From NCBI GenBank assembly GCA_002408065.1, contig DHQI01000099.1, positions 716-43,237 on the forward strand: 42,522 nucleotides of DNA. The letters are read 5' to 3'. The notes beneath the pieces were generated by a model. That model made no database searches, was not told the DNA's origin, and was given only the letters and a program-made list of their open reading frames with translations. This document shows positions 18,546-29,000 of the stretch, one piece after another. Made by a program: the position numbers and the translations under genes. Each line of letters begins with the position of its first letter. Position 1 is the first letter of the stretch. The DNA is from Bacteroidales bacterium UBA5342 (GTDB lineage Bacteria; Bacteroidota; Bacteroidia; Bacteroidales; UBA5342).

Positions 18546-18593
18546 GTTCTGGTTATTTAATTGTTTGAATTAAATGTGGACCACGTTTTATTG

Positions 18594-19325
18594 TTAAGGA
18601 CTTACCGATTCCCAATCTGTATAGAAAGTATCTACAGCATAGGTCTCGGGGATATACATAGCACGGTATTGCATCGTGGCGCTGTTGCCATCAAAAATGC
18701 TGTCCACCATAGCGTAAGGCGAAAGCACGGTTTCGACAGTAACATTTCCCGAACTCGTGTATTTCAATGCTGTTCCTATCGAGCCATCCAGTACATTTCC
18801 CCAAGCTATGATGGTGGTATCGCCTATACTTGTGATTTGATCTATGTCACGGTTGTTTAGGTTAGAGAGGTAGAATTCGCCATACGAAGTCCCTGACACT
18901 TGTTGTGAAAGTGAGCTGTTACCATCCGCATCCAGACAAGAGACATAGAAAGTATACGCTTTTTCTTCTAAGTTGTTGATTTCTATCTCTACAAAAGACC
19001 ACCCTGGCAATACCTCGTCGACGTTAACAAAAGTATCTACACCATCTTCTGTAGTAATCATAGCGTAGTTGGTCTGATAGTCTTCAAAATTGTAGTAGCT
19101 GGAAACGGTATCGTATTCTATAAGGAACTGTGCTATGTTTACGGCATTGTAAACTCTGAAGCCCAGAATTATACGATCCTGACCGGCATAAGCGTTCAAT
19201 TCTTCGGGCTTAGGCGCATAAATTTGTTCACCATCTTCGATCCATTCCTGATGCATTTCTGAGGGCTTAGTACAGGCAAAAGCCAAGACACAGACAAGGG
19301 CATATATTAATCCTGATTTATTCAT
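18594..19325 (-). CDS. DUF4998-type surface lipoprotein of the Sus locus
   Basis: 243 residues from the ATG at 19325. The frame stays open for 43 more codons upstream, but only this start gives a lipoprotein signal (VLAFAC, C18) and avoids overlap with the upstream gene. The mature part fits DUF4998, a family common directly downstream of susCD in Bacteroidota: an early YAGQDRIILGFRV segment and Ig-like strands with a YTFYVSCLDADGNSS segment. It is probably exposed on the outer membrane and may act as a surface glycan-binding protein. That role is inferred from context. It is 25 bases after the DUF5000-type lipoprotein gene and is the last member of the susC-susD group. Confidence 0.75.
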   Translation of the reverse strand: MNKSGLIYALVCVLAFACTKPSEMHQEWIEDGEQIYAPKPEELNAYAGQDRIILGFRVYNAVNIAQFLIEYDTVSSYYNFEDYQTNYAMITTEDGVDTFVNVDEVLPGWSFVEIEINNLEEKAYTFYVSCLDADGNSSLSQQVSGTSYGEFYLSNLNNRDIDQITSIGDTTIIAWGNVLDGSIGTALKYTSSGNVTVETVLSPYAMVDSIFDGNSATMQYRAMYIPETYAVDTFYTDWESVSP

Positions 19326-19350
19326 TAGTTTAATTTTTTTTAGTGGCTTA

Positions 19351-20547
19351 TTATTCAATGTTATCAAGTCCCCAAAGGTTAATCTCTTTGATTTGGAATA
19401 GCGGACAGGTACGGGTATCGTATGGTCCGTAAGCCCAAGTGTCCACAATGGCAAATCTCAGATAACGCACATTTTTCATCATTTCTAATGGAATCTCAGC
19501 AGTGTAAGCCTGTTCGGCCAGCTCTTCATCTTCCTGAGTAGGAGGATAAGCTCCTGATGGCGTTTCTACTACGTGGTCTACTATTTCTTCCCATCCTTCC
19601 AGGTTATCGTCGGTAGGGGCATCCATACGGGCGTATACACGGTAGTGGCTTGGATTAGACCAGTTGTAATGGGCTGCAGCACTGTTGCCCCATCCGTCTA
19701 TGTGGATGCGGCTTAGTTGTACTGTTTTTCCCAAATCGATGGTGAAATACTGAGGCGAGTCAAAACCATCACGTGCTCCTTTGCAAGCACCAGATCCATC
19801 TGGTCCATCCCACATTTTTTCCATATTGGTAATGGCTACATCGGTAGATAGTGGATGGTTTTTCCAGGTTGATTTATCAATGCTTTCTTCAAACAATGGT
19901 TCTACTACTTGTACCAGCGTATCGGAACTGTTGCCATAGTAGTCTTTTACATACATACCATAGGTCATGGTGTCTAGGCGGTTACGTACTTTGAGGGTGT
20001 ACTCTGCCAAATCTGAATATACGGTATAGGCATCCATCGGTTCCCAGCCTTGCGCGCTATCGTTGTAGTTAAGCAGGTAAAAGCTCAGAGCTGCTTCTGT
20101 TGGGTTTTCCCATTCTACATTGAAACCGCCGAAGTCATTGATAAAGTCAATGTCGTTGTACACCCAGTACAACGGTGGTATATCTGGTTTCACCATAAGA
20201 GTGGCTGCTTCCGAGGCATTTTCTCCACGGTCTACAGCATACAGTTTTACTTCCTGCTCTGTGGTGTCGCCAAAACCCATTATTGTCAGGTTGTTGGTGT
20301 AGTGAGATGCCTTAACCTCTACCTGTCCGGTGGTGATTTCGTATACCGCTTTGATGTAGGCCAAATCAGCATCCTGTGGTATGGTGTAACTAATGATAGC
20401 ACCACCTAGCTGAGGTTCATAACTGAGATTGCTAACTTGCCCGGGAGCTGTGCCATCGTTTTGTATAGGACCATATATCTTTTCCTCGCCACAAGCGCTC
20501 AATAGGATAAGTAAAGCCAGTGTTATTGTTTTAAATAATGTATTCAT
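19351..20547 (-). CDS. DUF4959/DUF5126/DUF5000-type surface lipoprotein
   Basis: 398 residues from the ATG at 20547; the frame is open 13 codons further but the lipoprotein signal (LILLSAC, C19) fits this start. An N-terminal Ig-like DUF4959 part (about 25-120, with APGQVSNLSYEPQLGGAIISY) leads to a DUF5126-like part (about 125-220). The C-terminal DUF5000/discoidin-like part (about 240-398) has DSPQYFTIDLGKTVQLSRI and the ending FQIKEINLWG, as in F5/8-type C carbohydrate-binding sandwiches. It is likely a surface glycan-binding protein working with SusC and SusD. Its start is 33 bases after the susD stop, so the genes are very probably co-transcribed. Confidence 0.85.
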   Translation of the reverse strand: MNTLFKTITLALLILLSACGEEKIYGPIQNDGTAPGQVSNLSYEPQLGGAIISYTIPQDADLAYIKAVYEITTGQVEVKASHYTNNLTIMGFGDTTEQEVKLYAVDRGENASEAATLMVKPDIPPLYWVYNDIDFINDFGGFNVEWENPTEAALSFYLLNYNDSAQGWEPMDAYTVYSDLAEYTLKVRNRLDTMTYGMYVKDYYGNSSDTLVQVVEPLFEESIDKSTWKNHPLSTDVAITNMEKMWDGPDGSGACKGARDGFDSPQYFTIDLGKTVQLSRIHIDGWGNSAAAHYNWSNPSHYRVYARMDAPTDDNLEGWEEIVDHVVETPSGAYPPTQEDEELAEQAYTAEIPLEMMKNVRYLRFAIVDTWAYGPYDTRTCPLFQIKEINLWGLDNIE

Positions 20548-20579
20548 AATTTGTTCTTTTATCATCATTTTACTTGAGC

Positions 20580-22475
20580 TTACCAACCCGGATTTTGTAC
20601 CAGATTAGGGTTCACTGATAATTGATACTCCGGAATGGGCCACAGATAATCTTTCAGGTTATGTTCCATTTGGTCCAGATTGACAAGTTTATAGTATTCC
20701 TCTTCGGTAGTGGCTGAGGCAGACCATCCTTTTACCACACCGTCAAATTCCTGATTGGCCAGTTTCCAGCGTTTTACATCCCAGTATCTGGCACCTTCGA
20801 AGGCCAGCTCAATAGCACGTTCCTGGATAATGATGCTGCGCATACCCGCCTTGGTATTGGGTTTAGTCGGGTTGTTTGAGTGCGTTGTCCAGCTGTTTTT
20901 TACACCATCTAGTCCGGCGGCTGTTCTTACTTTATCTACATATTCGTAAACTTCAGGAACAGGACTACTGTTGTATTCGTTAAGTGCTTCGGCATAGTAG
21001 AGGTAGAGGTCCGAAAGACGGATCACAGGAAAGGGGAAATTCCACCATGACACGCTTCCCTGACCGGAACTGTAGCTTTTGTAATGCACCAGTTTTTTAG
21101 GATAATAGCCGGTATAAGAAAAATCACCGCCGTAAAAACTACCGTACTCACCATTAGTGGCAGTGGCTGATTTAGCGTGCACATAAGTTGGGGTGGACAA
21201 AAGTCCGTTGTCTTGAAGGTACCATGCACCACGGTCAAAACCCATAAAGGCATAAAAGCGGGGTTCGCGATCGAAGTTTAAAGCCGCCGTATTTTCTCCG
21301 GGTTCTATATACGAAGCACTGAAGAAGTCGCCTTCTTTCATTTCGTATCGTCCAGTGTAATCATAGCTGTTATCTTCACTAATAGGTACGCCGTTTTTAG
21401 AATAGAAGGTTTCAGCCATTTTGATGGTAGGCCCGATGGTGGCTTTGATGGCATATTGGTAGTCTTCGTTCAAGCGCGCCATAAAGTTTTTGCCCGGTGT
21501 GCCAGACATAGCTCTTGCTCCCCAAATAACGGTAGGGTCGTAGCGTCCTACTATGCGTTCTCTCAGGTTCATTTGCAATTGTACTTCAGCAGCTACCGAT
21601 TCGCCTGTAGCATAACTGACGTCCAAGGTATGTCCGGCTAATTCGGCGGCATCAATGGCCTGTTTACAAGCCTGGGCAGCGGTGTTCCATTTCTCAAGGT
21701 CATATTCCGAATACAGTATGCGATTACCATCACCATCTTCAAAGTTGGCATAATCAGCATTACCGTTAAACAGCGGGCTGGCGGCTGTGATTAGCGCACG
21801 GGCTTTGATGGCTAACGCAATGGGTTGCGTCAGGCGTCCCATATAGCTTCCCGGCTCTTCGATGTAAAGGGGCAGGTATTCGTATTGTTCATCTATTTTA
21901 GTGGTGATGTAGTCGAAACATTCGTCGATGCTATTACGCTTGACGGCTACTTCGTCTGGTCCGCTGTTGATGGCCAGATTTTCATCTACAATGGATACTG
22001 CACCATACATACGTACCAGGTAAAAATGATAGTAGGCTTTTAGTACTTCCACTTCGGCTTTCCACTGGCGCATCTCTGCAGCTTCCAGATCGGGTACTTC
22101 TTCTATCTTTTCCAAAAAGGTATTACAATCGCGTATGCCTTGGTAGAGTGCATTACCACCATTGCCGCCGGCCCAGTAGTTATAAAGAACATCGGATACA
22201 TTTTGTCCGCCACTACTCAATGTGACACCATAGCCCGGCATACTGTTGGCCGATACCTCCGACCAGCACTCGTCAGAAGCCAGATATGTGGGGTTCGCGT
22301 TAGGGTTTTGGTAGTTAGGTAAATAAGAATAACAGGTGTAAAGGTATTCTTCGGCCGCATAGGCATTTATAAAAGCGTCGTCTAAGGTCGCAATATTATC
22401 TGGTAATAAGTCCAGATAGTCGCAAGCACTACACGTCAGTGCTAAAGCAAACAATATTTTATAGATATTTTTCAT
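20580..22475 (-). CDS. susD: SusD/RagB family nutrient-binding outer-membrane lipoprotein
   Basis: 631 residues with a lipoprotein signal (ALTCSAC, C18). The TPR-helical SusD/RagB fold is indicated by the N-terminal DYLDLLPDN segment, the central YYHFYLVRMYG helix, and the conserved C-terminal features RTAAGLDGV, IIQERAIELAFEGARYWDVKRW and YLWPIPEYQLSVNP. The lipoprotein caps the SusC barrel and captures oligosaccharide at the cell surface. It follows susC by 27 bases and precedes the DUF5000-type lipoprotein by 33 bases. The symbol denotes family membership, not starch specificity. Confidence 0.95.
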   Translation of the reverse strand: MKNIYKILFALALTCSACDYLDLLPDNIATLDDAFINAYAAEEYLYTCYSYLPNYQNPNANPTYLASDECWSEVSANSMPGYGVTLSSGGQNVSDVLYNYWAGGNGGNALYQGIRDCNTFLEKIEEVPDLEAAEMRQWKAEVEVLKAYYHFYLVRMYGAVSIVDENLAINSGPDEVAVKRNSIDECFDYITTKIDEQYEYLPLYIEEPGSYMGRLTQPIALAIKARALITAASPLFNGNADYANFEDGDGNRILYSEYDLEKWNTAAQACKQAIDAAELAGHTLDVSYATGESVAAEVQLQMNLRERIVGRYDPTVIWGARAMSGTPGKNFMARLNEDYQYAIKATIGPTIKMAETFYSKNGVPISEDNSYDYTGRYEMKEGDFFSASYIEPGENTAALNFDREPRFYAFMGFDRGAWYLQDNGLLSTPTYVHAKSATATNGEYGSFYGGDFSYTGYYPKKLVHYKSYSSGQGSVSWWNFPFPVIRLSDLYLYYAEALNEYNSSPVPEVYEYVDKVRTAAGLDGVKNSWTTHSNNPTKPNTKAGMRSIIIQERAIELAFEGARYWDVKRWKLANQEFDGVVKGWSASATTEEEYYKLVNLDQMEHNLKDYLWPIPEYQLSVNPNLVQNPGW

Positions 22476-22502
22476 CAGTTTTATTTTTCTGTTTTTTTAT
22501 GA

Positions 22503-25500
22503 TTAGAAACCTATTTGCAGACCAAGATTGATACGACGCTGAATAGGGTAGGCCAAACCATTTCCGGCCATTTCCACATCCCAAAGTTTAAAGTTACTCC
22601 AGGTCATTAGGTTATTGGCACTGCCATAAAAACGTAGTTTATCGATACCTACTTTAGCACTCATCTTTTTAGGTAGGCTGTAGCCAAATTCGATGGTTTT
22701 TAAGCGAAGCAAAGATCCATCTTGCATAAACCAGGTACTCGTTTTTATGTTGTTTTCAATGGGTTCAGTTGATAGACGTGGCCAAAAGGCATAAATGTCG
22801 CGGTTGTCTTCAGACCAATGTGAGTCGGCAATGACTTTGAGCAAAGCGCCTTGGTCGTCTTGGAATGGAGTGATTGTTGAAGGGTTAACCCAGAACGAGC
22901 GGTTGCCCACACCGGAGAAAAAGGCAGAGACATCAAAACCCTTGTATCCGGTAGAAAAACCGAAACCATAATTGATTTCCGGTGTGGTAGGGTTACCAAT
23001 AGGGACTTTGTCCAAATCGCTAATCTGACCATCATCGTTGATGTCTTTGTATTTGATGTCGCCTTCGCCATAATCGCCAAACTGGGTAGGCGAGTTGGCT
23101 ACATCGTATTCGTCAATAAACAGACGCTCGGCCACAAAACCATATTGCTGGCTTAGCTTTTGTCCTTTTTTCGATAACCAGGGGGTGTCTACATAATCCG
23201 GTTCGTCCACTACCTCGTAACGTCCTACAGCATAGGTAAAATTGGCACGGGCCGATACCCACCATTTACCAAAATGTTTTTTATAGTCGAAGGACATATC
23301 CACCCCTTCGCTGGAAGCTTCTCCGGTATTGTTTTTCAGGCTGGTTTGCAAACCAAAGGTGGCTGGCACATACGAGAGTGCCATCAGGATGTTTTCACGG
23401 TACTGGTTAAAATATTCTATTTGGATGTCCAGACCATCAAACATACTAAGTTCAATGCCGGCATTCAGGATCTTAGCGGTTTCCCAAGTAATATCTTCAT
23501 TTTCGTAACGCGAAATAGAGACTCCGTTACGGTAATAACCATAGTCTTCACCTGTCGTATAGCCGCGGCTACTGTTGTTAAGGTTAACATTCGAAAGGTA
23601 GAAAAAGCGATCGTCAGCACTACCAATCTGGTCATTACCGGCCAAACCGTACGATACTCTGAACTTCAACTTCTTAACGGTGTTTTTAAGGCCGCCAAAC
23701 CATTCTTCGTTAGAGACTACCCAGCCCAGAGCTGCCGAAGGGAAGAACCCCCAGCGCTCTTCTTCCGAGAAACGTTCTGAACCGTTATAACCAAAGTTTA
23801 ACTCTGCCAAATACTTGTCGGCATAGGCATAGGTAAAACGACCAGAGAGACCAAGGTTACGGTAGGGTAAAGACTTGGTCAGGTTAGTGCTATTGCTTTC
23901 TGAAAGCGAAGCCACACTCTCACGTACAATACCAATCAACATACCTGAGGTCGCGTGTTTTTCAAAGCTTCTGTTGTAGTTTACGGCACTTTCCAGATAA
24001 ATGGTATTGCTGACACTAGGATAACCTTGTGAGTAGCTCAGTGTAGGATCGCCCGATTCTTCATTTAGAATTTCCAAGTCATAGGTGTTGGTATCATAAT
24101 CGTAATTAACAGCTTTGTAGTAAAATGGAGTATATGAGCGGTTCTGTGTAAAAGAAGCTTTGCGTGTGGTATTACCCATTACACGGGCACTCAGTCCTTT
24201 GGTGATTTTAGACAGGTCTTGTTTCAACTGAAACTGTGCCATCATATTACTAGTCTGATACTCTTTGTATCCCTTTACCATATCGGCATAAGGGTTGTTG
24301 TAGCCACCGGCATCGTAGTTGCCAAAGGCAATGTGCGAATTGCCCACAGCGCCTTGCTCTTCGGGGTAGTAAGCCGGGAAAAGCACGGGGTTGGTATTGA
24401 CCACCGTATTGTAAATAGCACTTGCTCCGTTTAGCGGACCGTTGTAGTCGTCAAACGATCCGTAAAAGCGCACGGTCAGTTTGGTGAAATCGGTCAGATC
24501 CAGATTAATGTTGGAACGCAAAGAATAGCGGTTCAGCTTGACGTTATTATTAAAGTTGTTGCGTTCGTCTACTTTTAAGAGTCCATTCTCGTTGGAATAG
24601 CTACCGGCCACATAAAAGTTGGATTTTTTGCCACCACCACTCAGGCTGATGTTTCCTTTGTTGTTTATTACATAATCGTTGAACAGCATGTTGTACCAGT
24701 CGGTAGCCGGATACATATATTCATTTACACCTGCTCTGGTACGCTCAATTTTTTGTTTGCTATACATCTCCGGTGCTAGTGGGTTACGCGTTTTCAAAGC
24801 CTCGTTGTGTAACTCCATATAGGTGATGGGATCCGCAAATTCTACTTCGCGGGTTGGCGAAGCTATGGAAGATGTCAATCGCACATCCACTCTTGTTTTA
24901 CCTTCTACCCCTTGCTTTGTGGTTACTAAAATAACACCGTTGGCACCACGTGCACCGTAAAGGGCAGTAGCAGCAGCATCTTTCATAATAGAGAAACTTT
25001 CTATTTCGTCGGTGTTGAGGCGGGCAAGGTCAGTTGAGGTGAGCTCTATACCATCAATCAGGATCAGCGGGTCGGTTTTATAACCAAACGTTGTGACACC
25101 ACGGATAAAGAAATCGGCATTGTCCTCGCCGGGTTCTCCGGTAGACTGGTAAGAGATCATACCGGCTACGGAACCTTGCAGCGCTGTGGTCAGGTTAGGA
25201 CTGCCCGACTCCAGGTTGGCGGGTTTAATGGTCGTGATAGAAGAGAGAACGCTCTCTTTCTTTTGTTCGCCAAAGGCCACTACGACTAATTCGTCCAGAC
25301 TCTCGGCATCGGGTAGCAGAACAACATCGATCACGGTTTTGCCATCAAGTTTCACTTCTTGTGTTTCCATTCCCAGAAATGAATACTGCATAATCAGATT
25401 TTTCTTGTTGGGTACTACAATGGTGTAGTTACCATCAATGTCCGAGATAGAGCCGATGGCCAGCCCTTTCACGGTGATGTTAACGCCAATGAGAGCCTCG

Positions 25501-25601
25501 CCGGTATCGTCTTTGATGTTACCGGTCAATGTTATGCTCTCCTGGGCTGTGATAAGCCCAAACATACACCCGAAGGTCATTAATAAGAGTAATTTTTTCA
25601 T
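22503..25601 (-). CDS. susC: SusC/RagA family TonB-dependent outer-membrane transporter
   Basis: 1032 residues from the ATG at 25601. The frame extends 37 codons upstream, but only this start gives a signal peptide (MKKLLLLMTFGCMFG to about residue 20). A carboxypeptidase-D-like regulatory domain (about 25-100, SITLTGNIKDDTGEALIGVNI) is followed by a TonB-box-like stretch (DELVVVAFG), the plug domain (about 115-230, with ALYGARGANGVILVTTKQG) and a 22-strand barrel ending in RRINLGLQIGF. It imports oligosaccharides released at the surface using TonB energy. It is the first gene of the susC-susD-DUF5000-DUF4998 operon; the HTCS lies upstream in the same direction, separated by a strong terminator. 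No sequence shows which glycan is bound. Confidence 0.95.
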   Translation of the reverse strand: MKKLLLLMTFGCMFGLITAQESITLTGNIKDDTGEALIGVNITVKGLAIGSISDIDGNYTIVVPNKKNLIMQYSFLGMETQEVKLDGKTVIDVVLLPDAESLDELVVVAFGEQKKESVLSSITTIKPANLESGSPNLTTALQGSVAGMISYQSTGEPGEDNADFFIRGVTTFGYKTDPLILIDGIELTSTDLARLNTDEIESFSIMKDAAATALYGARGANGVILVTTKQGVEGKTRVDVRLTSSIASPTREVEFADPITYMELHNEALKTRNPLAPEMYSKQKIERTRAGVNEYMYPATDWYNMLFNDYVINNKGNISLSGGGKKSNFYVAGSYSNENGLLKVDERNNFNNNVKLNRYSLRSNINLDLTDFTKLTVRFYGSFDDYNGPLNGASAIYNTVVNTNPVLFPAYYPEEQGAVGNSHIAFGNYDAGGYNNPYADMVKGYKEYQTSNMMAQFQLKQDLSKITKGLSARVMGNTTRKASFTQNRSYTPFYYKAVNYDYDTNTYDLEILNEESGDPTLSYSQGYPSVSNTIYLESAVNYNRSFEKHATSGMLIGIVRESVASLSESNSTNLTKSLPYRNLGLSGRFTYAYADKYLAELNFGYNGSERFSEEERWGFFPSAALGWVVSNEEWFGGLKNTVKKLKFRVSYGLAGNDQIGSADDRFFYLSNVNLNNSSRGYTTGEDYGYYRNGVSISRYENEDITWETAKILNAGIELSMFDGLDIQIEYFNQYRENILMALSYVPATFGLQTSLKNNTGEASSEGVDMSFDYKKHFGKWWVSARANFTYAVGRYEVVDEPDYVDTPWLSKKGQKLSQQYGFVAERLFIDEYDVANSPTQFGDYGEGDIKYKDINDDGQISDLDKVPIGNPTTPEINYGFGFSTGYKGFDVSAFFSGVGNRSFWVNPSTITPFQDDQGALLKVIADSHWSEDNRDIYAFWPRLSTEPIENNIKTSTWFMQDGSLLRLKTIEFGYSLPKKMSAKVGIDKLRFYGSANNLMTWSNFKLWDVEMAGNGLAYPIQRRINLGLQIGF

Positions 25602-25838
25602 TAAATATTGGTGTTTAAAATTGGATTTAAGGTCGGTGTATGACCTATTTTCAAAATGCTTCGGCACAAATGAACATATCTCTATAAGGATAGGATTGTA
25701 CATATCGGTCAATTGAGGGTCTATTTAAGACATGTAGACTCAGGGTAAGATTTGTGCTTGTTTTTGTCCGATTATTACCTTTGGGGATGTTTAGCCTGTT
25801 AAAAGGGGGGGGCACTCCGGCGATAGGCTCAGTACATG

Positions 25839-25878
25839 AAAAAATGCCGCACAAACCAATAATGCGGCATTTTTTTTA
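25839..25878. terminator. Bidirectional intrinsic terminator between HTCS and susC
   Basis: AAAATGCCGCA (25841-25851) pairs with TGCGGCATTTT (25863-25873). A T-tract follows on both strands (eight T on plus, six on minus). It should end HTCS transcription before susC, making regulator and transporter separate transcripts. Confidence 0.85.
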
Positions 25879-25890
25879 CTTCAGTTAAAT

Positions 25891-25925
25891 CCTATGTGTA
25901 GCACCTATGCATGGCTACACATAGG
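25891..25925. repeat. Perfect 12-bp inverted repeat downstream of the HTCS
   Basis: CCTATGTGTAGC (25891-25902) and GCTACACATAGG (25914-25925) are exact reverse complements around an 11-base loop containing ATGCAT. It could be a second transcription-end hairpin for the HTCS, or a protein-binding dyad upstream of susC; nothing in the sequence decides. Confidence 0.5.
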
Positions 25926-26065
25926 GATCTAACCGTAACAGTGTTTTGTATTCTTGCTCAGATGTATTGTGATTGAGCATTCTTACTTTTATTATACAAA
26001 GGTCAATATTCTAAAACTAAGAAAGTACAAAGGATTGGACAGAAGTATGAAGAAATCGGACAGCG

Positions 26066-29000
26066 TTATTTATTCTTTCCACAATGACTATCAATATATT
26101 GCTTAGGCGATTGACCATATTTCTGCTTAAAGCATTTGCTGAAATAGTGTGGTGCAGAGAATCCACATTCGTAGGCAACCTCAGATATGTTGTATCCGCC
26201 TTTTTCAAAATATTTAATAGATTTTTCGAGACGTATCGTCTTAATCAGTTCAACGGGGCTCAGGCTGGTGAGTTGCTTCACTTTACGGTACATCGTCTTG
26301 TTACTGTTGCCGAAGGTTTGGCACAGCATATCTACCGAAAAGTCAGTGTTGCTGATGTTGTTGTCGATGATTTCAATGACCTGTTTCAAGAAGGTTTCGT
26401 CCTGTGAAGTAATCGCTTCGTTATCACTTTGCGATAAAAAGCTGTTGGAATACTTCTGTTTTAGTTCATCCCTTAGTTTGAGCAGACTTTTGACTTTTGC
26501 TTGAATAAATTCCAATTCAAAAGGCTTGGTTATGTAGGCATCTGCTCCGGTCTCTACGCCTCGTATGCTGTCCTCTACTTCTGTTTTGGCGGTAAGGAAA
26601 ATAAAAGGGATGTCAGACAGTTTTACATCGTTGCGCACGTGCTGTAACAGTGCCATACCATCCATCTCCGGCATCATCTGATCCGATAGTATTAATGAAA
26701 TATTATGGCTGTTGAGCAGTTCAACGGCTTCCAGTCCGTTAGCGGCTTCGTAAACTTTGTAATTGCTCTGCAAAGAACTTGCCAGGTATGAACGTATCTC
26801 CAGTTCATCTTCTACCACCAGAATTTCTTTTTTGCCCTCAAGATTGAGCTTCTCCTGAATGCTTTCTTTAGATATATCAGGTGTTGTGCCGGTTTGTTGT
26901 GCCGGTGCCGTATTTTCTGAGCTGATAAATTTTGTTTTTTCAGGAAGATGAGCTTTGCCTTGTAGCAGGGTAATGGTGAATCTGCTTCCTTCGCCCGGTG
27001 TACTTTCCAGTTGTATCTGTCCTTGGTGCTGTTCTATGTAGTCTTTTACTAATGAAAGGCCTATTCCTGTACCTTGCTCGTTGATGACCTTGTTGTGTGA
27101 TTGGTGAAACCTTTCGAAGATGAGTTTTTGTTGCTTTTTTGATATCCCCACACCACTGTCTTCGACTACTATTTTTATTTTGCCATCCTCGTCTTTTAGG
27201 CTTAATGATATTTCTCCCCCTTTAGGTGTAAATTTTACAGCGTTGGATAAGAGGTTTGTAATAACAGAGTTCAATTTGTTGTGGTCAAAGTATAAAGGGT
27301 ATTCATCCTTGCGTGATACAAATGAAGCATAAATGTTTTTTCCCTTAAATTGACTTTCAAAGCTGTTAAAAATATGCTTTGTAAAAGCAATAATGTTGTC
27401 CTCCTTTACATGTAGCTGAATCTGGCCTTGTTGTTCAATCTTTCGGAAGTCCATGAGCTCTGAAATAAGTTTTTTTAATTGATCAGCATTACGTTGTACA
27501 TTATTGAAAATGGCTTTCATTTTTTCGGGAGATTCAAAATCAGCGTCTTTCGTGTTTTGTAGAGGAAGCAATAAAAGCGTTAACGGTGTTTTAAATTCAT
27601 GCGAAATGTTCGTGAAGAATTGTAACTTGGATTTGTTGAGAGATTTTATGTGTTTTATTTCACGTTCATCAATCAGTACTTTTGTTCCTATTCCTATCGT
27701 TAGAATAATGAATAATATATAGCTTATTATCGCTGCCGGAGAGGCGTACCAAGGAGGACTCATATAAAAGGTGACAGACTTTTCTGATAGTACATTTTTG
27801 CCTGAATCATCCATAGAACGAACAGTGAAAAGATATTTGCCGGCTTTTAGATTGCTGTAAGTGACAGAGTTTACTTCCGAGCTTACGGTGTGCCATTGTT
27901 TGTCAAAATTTTCAAGCTTATAAGAGTAACTATTGGCTTGCAATTCAGGATATTTTAGTGATGAAAAACTGATCTTTAGGTGCCTGTCGTCGGCGTATAA
28001 GGGAAGTTCCTGACAGAGATGGATTTGTTTATCAACTCTTATATTATCATTGATAGGGATATGTGGTTCAATACTCTTACCATTGATTTGAATATCGGTT
28101 ATTTGAACATTACTACTAGCATTTATCGTTTTTACTTGTGATGGTAAAAATGAGATAAGTCCATTCATTGTTCCTACTAAAAGGTATCCTTTGGAATCGA
28201 TCATTATTGAACCCGAAATAAAATGGCCAAATTCTGAAATGTGTTTTAGGTTGAATGATTCTATATCGTAGTTGTCATCCTTCAATGTCAGCTTGTGAAT
28301 TTGTTTGCTGGATGTGAACCAAACATTATTCTGTCGATCACAGATGAGGTTGCTGATTTTGTTAATATGGTTGGGTAAGTCAATAAAAGAGAGTTTATTG
28401 TTTAAATAGTATTGGAGGTCGCTCTTAGTGGCAAAGAGCACGCCATCGTTATATGATATGGCTGATGTAATATTTCCTTGAACTATATTCTTAGGAAAGT
28501 GACTTTTGTTGATTACTTTACCATTATCATATTCTTTCATATACAGCCCCATATTATAGGTGTCTATCCAAACCCTGTCTTTGTGATCAATAAATATAAA
28601 CTTAGAATCGTAATTCAACTTATTGATGGCGATGTGTTGTATCTCAGAAATATGATAGGGGCTTTTCTTTGATTTTATAATGCGGCTTACACCACCATAG
28701 TAGGTAGCTACCCATATGCTCCCATCATTGCTTTCTTCTATGAAGTCAATATTATTGGATTTTAAGTTCAGTTTACCATCTCCTTGAACCAGTACGTGAA
28801 ATCTTTTTTCATGGGGTAACCTGTAATTTAAGCCTTCGTTAGTAGCTACCCATAATATACCATCTTTATCGATATGGATATCTTGAATTTTGTCATTAGA
28901 CAGGGATGATGGGTTTCCGGCTATTGAGCGTATTTGTGAGACTTTTTGTGTGCTTTTGTCGATTTTTGTAATGCCATTATTGCTTCCTAGTAGTAATCCG

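Larger units (their letters stand above)
25602..26065. other. Intergenic region between the HTCS and susC, with terminator and palindrome
   Basis: 464 bp containing, from the HTCS side, a 12-bp-arm palindrome (25891-25925), a bidirectional terminator (25839-25878), and about 235 bases that must hold the susC promoter and leader. A small dyad AGGTC-N7-GACCT (25630-25646) lies 29 bases before the susC start. I found no clear TAnnTTTG box. Confidence 0.55.

Noticed and set aside
18594..19454. A longer DUF4998 protein starting at 19454
   Set aside because: The extra 43 residues overlap the upstream gene and bury the lipoprotein signal that begins at 19325.
23274..23780. A 168-codon plus-strand frame opposite susC
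   Set aside because: It is a shadow of the SusC coding sequence, which has full-length family features.
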